Shown: one piece after another, positions 1 to 8,718 of the stretch
How the letters are laid out: every line of letters begins with the position of its first letter
How positions within the stretch are numbered: position 1 is the stretch's first letter
Assembly (NCBI GenBank): GCA_030694935.1
Contig: JAUYUA010000044.1
Coordinates: 1-53,462, forward strand
Direction: 5' to 3'
Length of the DNA: 53,462 nt
Source of the DNA: Lutibacter sp.
GTDB taxonomy: Bacteria > Bacteroidota > Bacteroidia > Flavobacteriales > Flavobacteriaceae
The notes under the pieces: generated by a model
The model's input: only the letters and a program-made list of their open reading frames with translations
Database searches by the model: none
Told to the model about the DNA's origin: nothing
Position numbers and translations under genes: made by a program

Positions 1-165
1 AGCTTTTTTAGTCCCAGAGGGACGACCTGTCTGTAGAAAATAGATTTTCAAAAAAACAAGCCCCATCGGGGCGACCTGTTTGTTAAGGCCGATTAAGATT
101 GGGATTGTTAAATTGCAATGAATTTTTACCGGACAACAATGATTAAAAATTTAACTTTTATAAAT
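1..165. repeat. Interspersed hairpin-module repeat, copy A (cut by window start)
   Basis: Two small hairpin modules at about 10-40 and 59-84 each have a 5-bp stem, a 3-nt loop and the tail GACCTGTYTGTWRAAAA or a part of it. The stems differ by paired changes (GTCCC/GGGAC and GCCCC/GGGGC). The segment near 137-165 (ACCGGACAACAATGATTA) recurs with one change near 14160-14178, beside copy B, so a larger unit is shared. No coding potential is seen. This is probably a non-autonomous interspersed repeat of the REP or MITE kind. Confidence 0.7.
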
Positions 166-223
166 TATAAATACTGGATGCCAAAGACTAAATTATTGAA
201 AATTAAAATATTAATAATATATA

Positions 224-1051
224 ATGAAACGCATAATTTTAACCTGTCCCGACAAATACTCTATAGTTAAAATCGACAAGGGCGAATTGGTGAGTTTTTT
301 AAAAAACAAGGAGGAACTGATTCACCAAAAAGGGCAACCCGGATGGCGGAATTCTGATACTGAAATGTTTCCGGTTATCGGTCCGACCGAAGCAACTGAT
401 TTTATGGTTTCAACGCCGAAAGGCAATGCGATTCAAGATCAGCACGGACTTTTAAGGGAATTAACCTACAATTTAACGCAAAGCGATGAGAATTGTGCCG
501 TTTTCCAAAAAGTGTATACCGCAAACACCATCGTAAAAAATTCAAAATTTCCGAAAAAATCTTCCAAGGAAAAATTGTCTTGGCCTTATGATTTCAGGTT
601 TGCAAAATCATATGAATTGTCTAACGAATCCCTGAAAATTACTTTTGAAATTGAGGCCGAAAAAGGAATGCCTTTTATGCTGGGTTACCATCCGGCGTTC
701 AAATTATCGGGCGACAAAACCGAAATTTGCAAATCAAAAACACAGGAAGTTGGCATTCAAAAAATAATGGATGGCGGCTCAACCGCTTACCCTGTTTTAA
801 ATACCCAAGAAATTATATTGCTTAAAAATACTGGTTTTAACATCTCCATCAAAACAAAAGGTTTCAACAATTTTATGTTGTGGACAGAAGTTCCCAATAT
901 GCTTTGCATTGAACCAATTACCGCCTATCCTTACACAGAAGGAGAACCGCCGCTTTCTCAAAAATTATTTTGTATTTCAAACGGAAGAGATTCTTTTGAG
1001 GCAGTGATTGCCCCGTTTAAAGATTCTTTAATTAAGATCGTTTATTTATGA
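224..1051 (+). CDS. Aldose 1-epimerase / galactose mutarotase-like protein
   Basis: The 275-residue protein resembles the galactose mutarotase-like superfamily, a beta-sandwich fold that interconverts anomers of aldoses or hexose phosphates. Conserved-looking stretches are QDQHGLLREL (about residues 70-79), GYHPAF (about 154-159) and CIEPITAYPY (about 228-237). They carry the His, His and Glu expected for the active site in this order. There is no signal peptide, so it should be cytoplasmic. The ATG follows an AT-rich leader and no better upstream start is seen. Family assignment is good; the sugar substrate cannot be read from sequence. Confidence 0.85.
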   Translation: MKRIILTCPDKYSIVKIDKGELVSFLKNKEELIHQKGQPGWRNSDTEMFPVIGPTEATDFMVSTPKGNAIQDQHGLLRELTYNLTQSDENCAVFQKVYTANTIVKNSKFPKKSSKEKLSWPYDFRFAKSYELSNESLKITFEIEAEKGMPFMLGYHPAFKLSGDKTEICKSKTQEVGIQKIMDGGSTAYPVLNTQEIILLKNTGFNISIKTKGFNNFMLWTEVPNMLCIEPITAYPYTEGEPPLSQKLFCISNGRDSFEAVIAPFKDSLIKIVYL

Positions 1052-1120
1052 TTAACAGATTAATAGACGCATTAGGCTGTTCGACTAACGCTCAGTGCAG
1101 GCATTTCGTTAGTTTACAAC

Positions 1121-1163
1121 TTCCGTTTTCGGTCTTCGGACATTTAACATTTAACATTTAACC
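1121..1163. repeat. Heptad word array (6 units)
   Basis: Six 7-nt words in perfect phase: CTTCCGT at 1121, TTTCGGT at 1128, CTTCGGA at 1135, then CATTTAA three times from 1142 to 1162. Related words appear near 39864 and 50889. Here the T-rich strand is the plus strand, opposite to the usual orientation after a plus-strand gene, and the array does not touch the stop codon. Confidence 0.75.
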
Positions 1164-1288
1164 TATACACTCCTTGATAATTTGTAAATTCTTTTGGTAA
1201 GTTTGCAAAAAAATCAACCTTTTTGCAATTAAAACCAAACCACAATGATTGTTAATAATTAATTATCTTAGTCCTTCAATTTAGCAAT

Positions 1289-2020
1289 ATGGAAAAAATA
1301 CTTATCATAACTGGCGGCAGCAAGGGTTTAGGACTTGGCTTGGCAAAAGAATATCACAAAAATGGCTACAGGGTCATTTCAATTTCAAGAAGCAAAGCAG
1401 AAAAATTATATTTTGAAGAGCAATACCAATGCGATTTGAGCAAAAGCGAAACCATTGAAAGTACCTTGGATGAAATTTTCTCGCATCTCGACAAAAATAA
1501 CACAAAACAGTTGACACTTATCAACAATGCAGGCGAATTAGGAACCGTCAATACGATTGAAAATCTGACCCCGTCTGAAATAAACCATACCATTCAGGTA
1601 AATTTAACTGCGCCTTTGATTTTAAGTTCCTTGTTTATTAAATTATCAAAAGACTGGAATTGCAAAAAACAAATTTTCAATATTTCATCGGGCGCCGCTG
1701 TAAATCCGTATGAAAGCTGGGTGATGTATTGCGCTTCAAAAGCCGGATTGGATATGATGACCAAGGTGGTTTCAAAAGAACAAAAAGACTTGACAAACGG
1801 CGTTTCCATCGTTTCCATTTATCCCGGAATTGTTGCTACCGATATGCAGGAAAAAATTAGAAACACCCCAAAAGAAAACTTTAAAGCCGTGCAACGTTTC
1901 ATCGATTTCTATGAACATGGCGATTTATTTTCACCAGAACAAGTTGCCAGAAAAATATATCAGCTGGATTTTGACGGTGAATTAAAAAACGGGCATATTT
2001 TAGATGTCAGGAATGTATAA
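1289..2020 (+). CDS. Short-chain dehydrogenase/reductase, benzil-reductase-like
   Basis: This 243-residue SDR is expected to be a cytoplasmic NADP(H)-dependent oxidoreductase. The N-terminal TGGSKGLG fits the TGxxxGxG Rossmann motif. LINNAG lies near residue 80, and Ser (ISSGAA), Tyr (WVMYCASKAG) and Lys form the catalytic set near 134-151. The C-terminal pattern PGIVATDMQEKIR followed by a FIDFYEHGDLFSPE-like stretch resembles (S)-benzoin-forming benzil reductases and sepiapterin-reductase relatives. The true substrate is unknown. The gene is monocistronic and ends directly at a palindromic terminator shared with lon. Confidence 0.88.
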   Translation: MEKILIITGGSKGLGLGLAKEYHKNGYRVISISRSKAEKLYFEEQYQCDLSKSETIESTLDEIFSHLDKNNTKQLTLINNAGELGTVNTIENLTPSEINHTIQVNLTAPLILSSLFIKLSKDWNCKKQIFNISSGAAVNPYESWVMYCASKAGLDMMTKVVSKEQKDLTNGVSIVSIYPGIVATDMQEKIRNTPKENFKAVQRFIDFYEHGDLFSPEQVARKIYQLDFDGELKNGHILDVRNV

Positions 2021-2057
2021 AAAAAAGGCTGTCATAAATTTATGACAGCCTTTTTTT
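2021..2057. terminator. Bidirectional intrinsic terminator between SDR gene and lon
   Basis: A 24-bp perfect palindrome (2027-2050, beginning GGCTGTCATAAA) is flanked by six A on the left and seven T on the right. It can therefore end transcription from both convergent genes. It starts immediately after the SDR stop codon and lies about 20 nt from the lon stop. Confidence 0.93.
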
Positions 2058-2078
2058 GATGGTATAATTTGCAAAAAT

Positions 2079-4562
2079 TTAGGTGGTTGGTTTAACAATC
2101 GGTGTGATTGTTAAATTTTTTGCATTCTTAACTTTCTCGTTGGTTAACGCAATGTCAATCACTTCTTTCATGGTGTTTACATAATGAAATTTCAAGCCTT
2201 TTAAATACGATTCCTTAATTTCCTCAATATCCTTTTTGTTTTCTATACAAAGCACAATTTCTTTGATATTGGCACGTTTTGCCGCCAATATTTTTTCTTT
2301 GATTCCGCCAACAGGCAACACTTTTCCGCGTAACGTAATTTCACCCGTCATTGCCAAATTCGCCTTCATTTTACGTTGCGTAAATACGGAAACAATAGAA
2401 GTCAGCAAAGAAACTCCGGCACTTGGACCGTCTTTTGGCGTTGCGCCTTCCGGCACGTGAATATGAATTTTATATTCATCAAGCAATTTAGGATCGATCC
2501 CAAAATCGCTGGCATTTGCCCTGATATATTCCATCGCAATGGTTGCAGATTCTTTCATAACATCACCCAACATTCCGGTAATGGTAAGTCCTTTTCCTTT
2601 TGAAATAATGGATTCAATAAATAAAATATCGCCTCCAACACTGGTCCAAGCCAATCCGGTTACAACGCCCGCAATATCGTTACTTTCATATTTACTGCGC
2701 TCCAGATGAGAAGGCCCTAATACTTTTTCAATAATTTCTGTGGTAATTTTTACCACATATTCTTCTTCCATGGCGATGGATTTCGCAGCATATCGCACAA
2801 CTTTAGCGATTTGCTTTTCCAATCCCCTTACGCCCGATTCACGCGTATAAGCTTCCACAATTTTTTCTAATTGTTTCTTGCCAATTTGCAAATGCACACT
2901 TGTCAATCCGTGTTCTTTTAATTGTTTCGGCAATAAATGACGTTTTGCAATTTCTATTTTTTCTTCGGTCGTATAGCCAGAAACATTGATAATTTCCATT
3001 CGGTCGCGCAATGCCCAAGGAATGGTCGACAAACTGTTTGCTGTGGCAATAAACAATACTTTGGAAAGATCATAATCCAGCTCCAAATAATTATCGTAAA
3101 ACGCAGTGTTTTGTTCAGGATCCAAGACTTCTAACATCGCAGAAGACGGATCACCGTTATGACTTGACGAACCCATTTTATCGATTTCATCCAGCACAAA
3201 AACCGGATTTGAAGTGCCCGCCTTTTTCATATCTTTAATGATACGGCCTGGCATAGCGCCAATATATGTTTTTCTGTGGCCTCTAATTTCTGCTTCATCG
3301 CGCAAACCGCCCAAAGACATACGAACATATTTTCTTCCAAGCGCTTCGGCAACAGATTTTCCCAAGGAAGTTTTACCAACGCCCGGAGGTCCGTACAAAC
3401 AAATGATCGGAGATTTCATATCGCCTCTCAATTTTAACACCGCCAAATGCTCAATAATGCGTTCTTTCACCTTTTCCAGTCCGAAATGATCTCGGTCCAA
3501 TATTCTTTGCGCACGTTTTAAGTCGAATTTATCTTCAGAAAATTCATTCCAAGGCAAGTCCAACAACAGATCCAAATAATTGCGCTGCACGGAATATTCT
3601 GCCACTTGCGGATTCATGCGTTGCAAACGTCCCAATTCTTTCTCAAAAGCTTCTTTTACTTCCTCATTCCATTTCTTCGCTTTCGCCCTTTCGCGCATTT
3701 CTTCCAATTCTTCATCGTACGAAACGCCGCCCAATTCTTCCTGAATGGTTTTTAACTGCTGGTTTAAATAATATTCACGTTGTTGCTGATCCATATCAGA
3801 ACGAGTTTTCGACTGAATATCGTTGCGTAAAGCCAATCGCTGCAATTCAATATCCATCTTTTTTAAGGTCAGCAATGCCCTTTCTTTCAAGTTATCCGAT
3901 TGCAATAATTCTTGCTTCTCATCCACTTTCAAATTCATATTTGAAGAAACAAAGTTGATTAAAAACGGATTGCTTTCAATATTTTTTATGGCAAAGGTGG
4001 CTTCTGAAGGCAAATTCGGATTCTCTTTAATGATGCGAATTGCCATTTCCTTGATGGAATCAATAATAGCTTCAAATTCAGGCTCTTTTTCTTCGGAACG
4101 ATCTTCAATTCGTTCTTTGGTGGTCGCCTGCATATAAGGTTTTTCCTGCACAAAACTGTCAATTTCAAAACGCTTTTTGCCTTGAATAATAACCGTTGTA
4201 TTTCCGTCGGGCATTTTCAGCATCCGCAAAATGCGCGCAACAGTGCCCACTTTATATATATCGTTGGTGGTTGGGTCTTCAATGCTTTCGTCTTTTTGCG
4301 CAACAACGCCAATGATTTTGTTTCCTTTATAGGCTTCTTCAATTAAACGAATCGATTTATCGCGCCCGGCGGTAATTGGAATTACGACACCAGGAAACAA
4401 CACCGTATTTCGCAAAGGCAATATTGGCAAAACAGACGGAATGTCTTCATTATTAATTTCTTCTTCATCTTCTGGAGTCATCAACGGTATCAAATCAGCA
4501 TCCTCATCTAACATATGTTGTAATGACATATTGTCAAGTTTAAAAAATTTCGATTTACTCAT
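2079..4562 (-). CDS. lon: ATP-dependent protease La (Lon)
   Basis: Lon degrades misfolded and regulatory proteins in the cytoplasm. The 827-residue protein has the N-terminal LON substrate domain (about 45-250), a coiled-coil middle, an AAA+ module with Walker A GPPGVGKT (about 390) and Walker B FVLDEIDK (about 452), and the C-terminal protease domain. The catalytic Ser is in PKDGPSAG (about 710) and the Lys in [13 protein letters not shown] (about 754). Length is normal for Bacteroidota Lon. A clear promoter lies about 60 nt upstream. The gene is convergent with the SDR gene and stands alone. Confidence 0.98.
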   Translation of the reverse strand: MSKSKFFKLDNMSLQHMLDEDADLIPLMTPEDEEEINNEDIPSVLPILPLRNTVLFPGVVIPITAGRDKSIRLIEEAYKGNKIIGVVAQKDESIEDPTTNDIYKVGTVARILRMLKMPDGNTTVIIQGKKRFEIDSFVQEKPYMQATTKERIEDRSEEKEPEFEAIIDSIKEMAIRIIKENPNLPSEATFAIKNIESNPFLINFVSSNMNLKVDEKQELLQSDNLKERALLTLKKMDIELQRLALRNDIQSKTRSDMDQQQREYYLNQQLKTIQEELGGVSYDEELEEMRERAKAKKWNEEVKEAFEKELGRLQRMNPQVAEYSVQRNYLDLLLDLPWNEFSEDKFDLKRAQRILDRDHFGLEKVKERIIEHLAVLKLRGDMKSPIICLYGPPGVGKTSLGKSVAEALGRKYVRMSLGGLRDEAEIRGHRKTYIGAMPGRIIKDMKKAGTSNPVFVLDEIDKMGSSSHNGDPSSAMLEVLDPEQNTAFYDNYLELDYDLSKVLFIATANSLSTIPWALRDRMEIINVSGYTTEEKIEIAKRHLLPKQLKEHGLTSVHLQIGKKQLEKIVEAYTRESGVRGLEKQIAKVVRYAAKSIAMEEEYVVKITTEIIEKVLGPSHLERSKYESNDIAGVVTGLAWTSVGGDILFIESIISKGKGLTITGMLGDVMKESATIAMEYIRANASDFGIDPKLLDEYKIHIHVPEGATPKDGPSAGVSLLTSIVSVFTQRKMKANLAMTGEITLRGKVLPVGGIKEKILAAKRANIKEIVLCIENKKDIEEIKESYLKGLKFHYVNTMKEVIDIALTNEKVKNAKNLTITPIVKPTT

Positions 4563-4620
4563 AGTATTTTATTGGGTCATTTTGTCATTAATAATTTCTT
4601 GACTTAAAAAATGATTTATG

Positions 4621-4649
4621 CAAAATTAATTTATTTTTCTGGTTATCAA
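4621..4649 (-). promoter_or_regulatory. Predicted lon promoter (Bacteroidota type)
   Basis: On the minus strand, TTG (4649-4647), 18 nt and TAATTTTG (4628-4621) match the Bacteroidota -33/-7 consensus TTTG-N19-TAnnTTTG. The leader to the lon ATG is about 55 nt. Confidence 0.65.
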
Positions 4650-4776
4650 TAATTTATATAGATCACAATGGTACTATCCCTTAATAAATTTCAATTGTTA
4701 TGCCAAAAAACCCATTAAACCTGATTATTTTTTTAGTAATTTTAAATATACATTATTGTCTGGTTAAATTTTCGGC

Positions 4777-5059
4777 TTAATTTTAATAGGTACAGTAATT
4801 TGTATCCAGTTATTTTTGGCCTGCCTGCATTTGCGTAAGGGATTGCCCTTCGACCCGATAGCTATCGGGTCCACTCAGGGTAAACAAATCCTTTTTTGAT
4901 TCGCCTTCTGGCGAAGAAAAAAAGATTACTTCACCACAATTTTATTTTAATAGGAGTTCAGTGAACCATGTTTGTAGCGAAAAGCCAGACCTGCCTGCCG
5001 GCAAGCCTGCCAGCTGGAGGGTAACGCCAAAATAGAAATTACTGTATTATTAAAATTAA
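4777..5059. mobile_element. MITE-like element with about 24-bp inverted ends
   Basis: The left end (4777-4801) and the right end (5036-5059) are inverted copies that include a perfect 11-bp core, TACAGTAATTT. Inside are the perfect palindrome ACCCGATAGCTATCGGGT (4853-4870), a GCCTGCC-rich segment, and a block (about 4951-5033) ending GGGTAACGCCAA. Parts recur inverted at 21551-21704. No transposase is encoded. This element fills most of the 579-base gap between lon and the next gene. Confidence 0.65.
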
Positions 5060-5141
5060 ACCAATGATTTTAATTTTATAACTGTTTATGGTCTTGGCTT
5101 TTAAAAAAATTATTTAACTTTAAAAAATTAAAACACTACTG

Positions 5142-6317
5142 ATGAAAAAATTAGAACTTTTTGTAATTGTCCTGCTCATTACAAGTGCGCTCTATTCACA
5201 AAATACCCAATTGAAAAAATTCAGCTCAAGAGAATTGAATGACGATCGATTTCTTAAAATTTATGTTCCGCCGGGATATGCAGACGATAAAACAAAATTG
5301 TATCCGCTAACCATTGTGCTGGATGCCGAATATTTATTTGATGTTTATGTGGGAAATTCCATCCTTTTTTCATCAAAGGAAAAAGCGCCGGAACAAATTA
5401 TTGTCGGCATCAACCAAAATCAGTTCAATGAACGCGCTAAAGATTGTGAATATTCAAAAGAAAATAGTTTGCCCACGAAAGACAGCGAGGCATTTTACCG
5501 ATTTATAAGAAGTGAATTGATGGATTATTTAGAGGAAACTTACAGGTTGTCGCCTTTTAAAACCATCGTTGGCAACACATTGACAGCCAATTTTATCAAT
5601 TATTTTTTAATAGAAGATGACCCCGGTTTTAATGCATTTGTGGCCATAAATCCGTATTATGCGCCAGATATGCCGGCGCTGATGCATCAAAAAATACCGA
5701 CTTTAAAAAATGAAAACCGATTTTATTATTTGTCCGGAGGAAACTACCTTTCTGAGAACTGGAAAACGGCAATTAATGGAACCAATGAACTTTTAAAAAC
5801 AGCCAACAATCCAAAATTTAAATATCAATACGAATTCTTCGAAAAAAGCAATGCCGTGGCGTCCATCGGACAAAGCATTCCGAGTGCTTTTGCCTTTATT
5901 TTTGATTTGTATTCGGCGATTTCAAAAGAAGAGTTTGATAAAAATATCAAAGATCTTTCGCCTGCTGATGCCATTGCATATCTGGAAAATAAATATGTTG
6001 AAATTGACTATTTATTCGGAAGCAATCTAAAAATAAGGGAAAGCGATATTTTCGCCATTGAATCCATTATTTTGGACAAAGAAAATGGGGATTATTTAAA
6101 GAATTTTGGAGAAATGATCAACAGACTTTATAAGGAATCACCGATTGGCGATTATTATATAGGACGCTATTATGAAACCGGAGGCAAATTTAAACAAGCC
6201 TTGGAGTATTACAAAAGCGGTTATATGAAATTGCCGGAAGGCGACCCCAATGCCGATGGCTATTATGAAAATATTGAAAGGGTTCTTAAAAAACGTGACG
6301 GAACTTATAAAGAATAA
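5142..6317 (+). CDS. Secreted esterase-fold protein, probably catalytically inactive
   Basis: The 391-residue protein begins with a signal peptide (LELFVIVLLITSALYSQ) and has the alpha/beta-hydrolase layout of the putative esterase (Fes/IroE-like) family: YPLTIVLDAEYLF near 57-69 and IIVGINQN near 86-93. Where the nucleophile elbow GxSxG should be, the sequence is GNTLTANF (about 144-151), with no serine. The region where the catalytic His normally sits reads SNAVASIGQSIP, with no histidine. The C-terminus has a TPR-like repeat (YYIGRYYETGGKFKQALEYYKSGY). It is probably periplasmic and may bind a ligand or partner rather than hydrolyse. Function unknown. Confidence 0.75.
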   Translation: MKKLELFVIVLLITSALYSQNTQLKKFSSRELNDDRFLKIYVPPGYADDKTKLYPLTIVLDAEYLFDVYVGNSILFSSKEKAPEQIIVGINQNQFNERAKDCEYSKENSLPTKDSEAFYRFIRSELMDYLEETYRLSPFKTIVGNTLTANFINYFLIEDDPGFNAFVAINPYYAPDMPALMHQKIPTLKNENRFYYLSGGNYLSENWKTAINGTNELLKTANNPKFKYQYEFFEKSNAVASIGQSIPSAFAFIFDLYSAISKEEFDKNIKDLSPADAIAYLENKYVEIDYLFGSNLKIRESDIFAIESIILDKENGDYLKNFGEMINRLYKESPIGDYYIGRYYETGGKFKQALEYYKSGYMKLPEGDPNADGYYENIERVLKKRDGTYKE

Positions 6318-6417
6318 TGTTAAATGTTAAATGTTAACTGTTATATGTTATAAGTTATTGGTTAGGAACCATAATTAACTTTCAGCTTTCAGCTTTTAAC
6401 TTTTAACATATAACTTA
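6318..6417. repeat. Inverted heptad word arrays between convergent genes
   Basis: After the plus-strand stop codon come seven in-phase words (TGTTAAA at 6318 and 6325, then variants to 6366). From 6374 the mirror set runs to about 6415 (TTCAGCT, TTTAACT, TTTAACA, TATAACT). The two arms are largely complementary and could fold together. The minus-strand stop codon of the CvfB-like gene (6415-6417) overlaps the array's end. Confidence 0.8.
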
Positions 6418-6867
6418 TTCCAATAAACTGTCTTTTTGTATAATTGACCAATCAGCTAATTTGATTCCTTCATCGGAAATGGTGATTAATTTTTGTCGGA
6501 ACAATCCGCCAACAGCATTTTTAAAGGCTTTTTTACTCATTCCCAACTGGTATTTTATTTCTTCCGGAGCCGTTTTATCGTTCAATGGCAAAAAACCTTT
6601 GTTTTCTTTGAGCGCCTTCAGCAGTGTAATTTCATAGCTAACAATCGTTTGTTTAAAACCTATGGGCTGCAAACTCACGTCGAGCTTTTCATCTTCCCTA
6701 ATTTTTTTAATGTAACCGGTTAATTGCTGTCCTTCATGGATTTTTTGAAAAAGCTCACTTTTATATAGCAATCCTTCAAATTCGTGATTTACCATCACCG
6801 TAAAACCCAATGTTGTGGACTTCACAACCAACAAATCTACCTTATCCCCTATCTTTAATTCTTCCAT
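6415..6867 (-). CDS. Short CvfB-like S1 / winged-helix protein
   Basis: The 150 residues match only the C-terminal half of CvfB-type RNA-binding regulators. There is one S1-like domain (about 1-70; GYIKKIREDEKLDVSLQ is highly typical) and then a winged-helix domain (about 80-145; SKKAFKNAVGGLFRQKLI). Full CvfB proteins have about 280 residues with more S1 domains at the N-terminus. The upstream neighbour menD ends 3 nt before the ATG, so the missing part is not there and this is a natural short form in the men operon. It probably binds RNA or DNA in the cytoplasm; the role is not known. Confidence 0.8.
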   Translation of the reverse strand: MEELKIGDKVDLLVVKSTTLGFTVMVNHEFEGLLYKSELFQKIHEGQQLTGYIKKIREDEKLDVSLQPIGFKQTIVSYEITLLKALKENKGFLPLNDKTAPEEIKYQLGMSKKAFKNAVGGLFRQKLITISDEGIKLADWSIIQKDSLLE

Positions 6868-6870
6868 TTT

Positions 6871-8559
6871 TTAAGCTTTTAAATTGTTGAAATATGCTTT
6901 TAATATCTGGTCATTTTCTAACCTTGGCGTGAAGATTTCCAACACCTTAGGAAGGCTTGAATCTTCATAAAAATTAGATAGCTGTAACTGTAATTCCGTT
7001 TCATCTTTTGCGGTGCTGTATTCAAAATGATACATTTTACACAAATGTTGGGCAGTTAAGTTGTGTGGCGTTTCAAAATAATCCAATGATCCTGATTGTT
7101 TCGGACCCGGAATAAATCTGAAAATACCGCCTCCGCCATTGTTAATTATCATAATTCTGAAATTGTTTGGAATATAGTTGCTCCACAACGCATTGCTGTC
7201 GTACACAAAACTGATATCTCCAGTAATAAACAAGGTGTTTTCTTTAACTGCGTAAGCCGCACCAATGGCGGTGCTTGTGCAGCCGTCTATTCCGCTTGTG
7301 CCTCGGTTACAAAAAATTCGCCAGGTTTTGTTGCTCTCAAATAACTGTGCATAACGAATAACGGAACTGTTGCCCAACTGCAATTGGGTATGCTTTGGAA
7401 TGGTTGCCAAAATAATATCAAACACTTTTAAATCGGAAAACGCACAGGTTTCCATAAATTCCTGGTGTTTTTGCAATCGGAATTCCTTTTTATGCAGCCA
7501 AAATTGCTGGTAATTGCTTTCTTTTGATTTTGTTAAAAAGAAAAACTGGCTAAAAAACAGTTGCGGAGATACCTTAAAATGATGCTCTAAACAATGAAAA
7601 GTATTGTATGCCCTTAAAGCATCTGCGTGCCAATGGTGTTTAGGTTTGTAATTTCGAAGTTGTTCCTTTATTTTTTTTGAAACAATCATGCCCCCAACAG
7701 TCAGTAAAATATCGGGTTTAAATTCTACCAGTTCATCTTCCACAAAAGGAAAAATCAATTTATCGATGCTGTTGATGAATTTCGGATGTGAAACATTGGC
7801 GGTATTTTCGACTAGCACCAATACAGAAGGATCTTTTGCCAAATATTCCAATTGGATTTGAAGCAATTCATCGGGAAAATGTTCGCCCACCAACACCATC
7901 TTTTTTGTTGAAGCATTCCAAATATCGGCAAATTTTTGAAGTTCGTCAACGTCCAGCGGAATTTCCTTCAGCAAAGATTTTTCTTCAATTTTAACAATTT
8001 TCGATTTTAATTTTTCAACCTCAGCCTCAATATTTTCTGTCGTTATTATTTCGTACAAAGGATCCTCAAAAGGCACATTGATATGCACCGGGCCTTTTTC
8101 GTTAATCGCTGTATGCAGTGCTTTTTCTATGAGCTCACTGTCATTTCCGTACCCTAAATTTGCGCTGAATAAAATGTGATTTTCAAACACGTTTTCCTGG
8201 CGAATTGTTTGTCCGTCCCCAACATCAATCAAATTTGCCGGCCTGTCTGCCGAAATGATTACCAAAGGAATATTGCTGTAAAAAGCTTCTGAAATTGCAG
8301 GGTAATAATTTAACAATGCCGAGCCGGAAGTACATACCAAAGCAACCGGTTTTCTGGTTTGCTGTGCAATTCCCAAAGCAAAAAAAGCGGCACTGCGCTC
8401 ATCAACCACCGATTCAATTTTAATCTTTTTAGCTACATTAAAACCAATAATTAACGGTGCATTTCGCGAACCGGGCGAAATAACAATATGTTCGATCTCA
8501 TTTACAATGCAAGAAGCTATAACAAGTTGCGCTAATTCTTTTGTTGGATATTTTGGCAT
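6871..8559 (-). CDS. menD: SEPHCHC synthase (MenD)
   Basis: MenD is the thiamine-diphosphate enzyme that joins 2-oxoglutarate to isochorismate in menaquinone synthesis. The 562-residue protein has the N-terminal VISPGSRNAPL motif (about 26-36), the TPP-domain signature with GTSGIDGCTSTAIGAA and FITGDISFVYDSNALW (about 430-465), and ends close to the family length. A TAAATTTG promoter box lies about 22 nt before the ATG. It is the second men gene here, after menF, and is followed at 3 nt by the CvfB-like gene. Confidence 0.96.
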   Translation of the reverse strand: MPKYPTKELAQLVIASCIVNEIEHIVISPGSRNAPLIIGFNVAKKIKIESVVDERSAAFFALGIAQQTRKPVALVCTSGSALLNYYPAISEAFYSNIPLVIISADRPANLIDVGDGQTIRQENVFENHILFSANLGYGNDSELIEKALHTAINEKGPVHINVPFEDPLYEIITTENIEAEVEKLKSKIVKIEEKSLLKEIPLDVDELQKFADIWNASTKKMVLVGEHFPDELLQIQLEYLAKDPSVLVLVENTANVSHPKFINSIDKLIFPFVEDELVEFKPDILLTVGGMIVSKKIKEQLRNYKPKHHWHADALRAYNTFHCLEHHFKVSPQLFFSQFFFLTKSKESNYQQFWLHKKEFRLQKHQEFMETCAFSDLKVFDIILATIPKHTQLQLGNSSVIRYAQLFESNKTWRIFCNRGTSGIDGCTSTAIGAAYAVKENTLFITGDISFVYDSNALWSNYIPNNFRIMIINNGGGGIFRFIPGPKQSGSLDYFETPHNLTAQHLCKMYHFEYSTAKDETELQLQLSNFYEDSSLPKVLEIFTPRLENDQILKAYFNNLKA

Positions 8560-8580
8560 TCAATTGCTAAATTAAAGATG

Positions 8581-8588
8581 CAAATTTA
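8581..8588 (-). promoter_or_regulatory. Predicted -7 box upstream of menD
   Basis: The minus strand reads TAAATTTG (TAnnTTTG consensus) about 22 nt before the menD start. No good TTG partner is seen. It suggests that menD and the CvfB-like gene may have their own transcript, because 159 nt separate menF from menD. Confidence 0.45.
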
Positions 8589-8718
8589 AGGAAAGTTATT
8601 TCAGTAATTCGTGAATTAATGCATCATTTACATCCTTAAAACAGGATTTAAACAAATTTTTATAAAAGACAATAATTTGACTAAACATTTTATTGAGTTT
8701 AGGTGATTAAACGCAATT

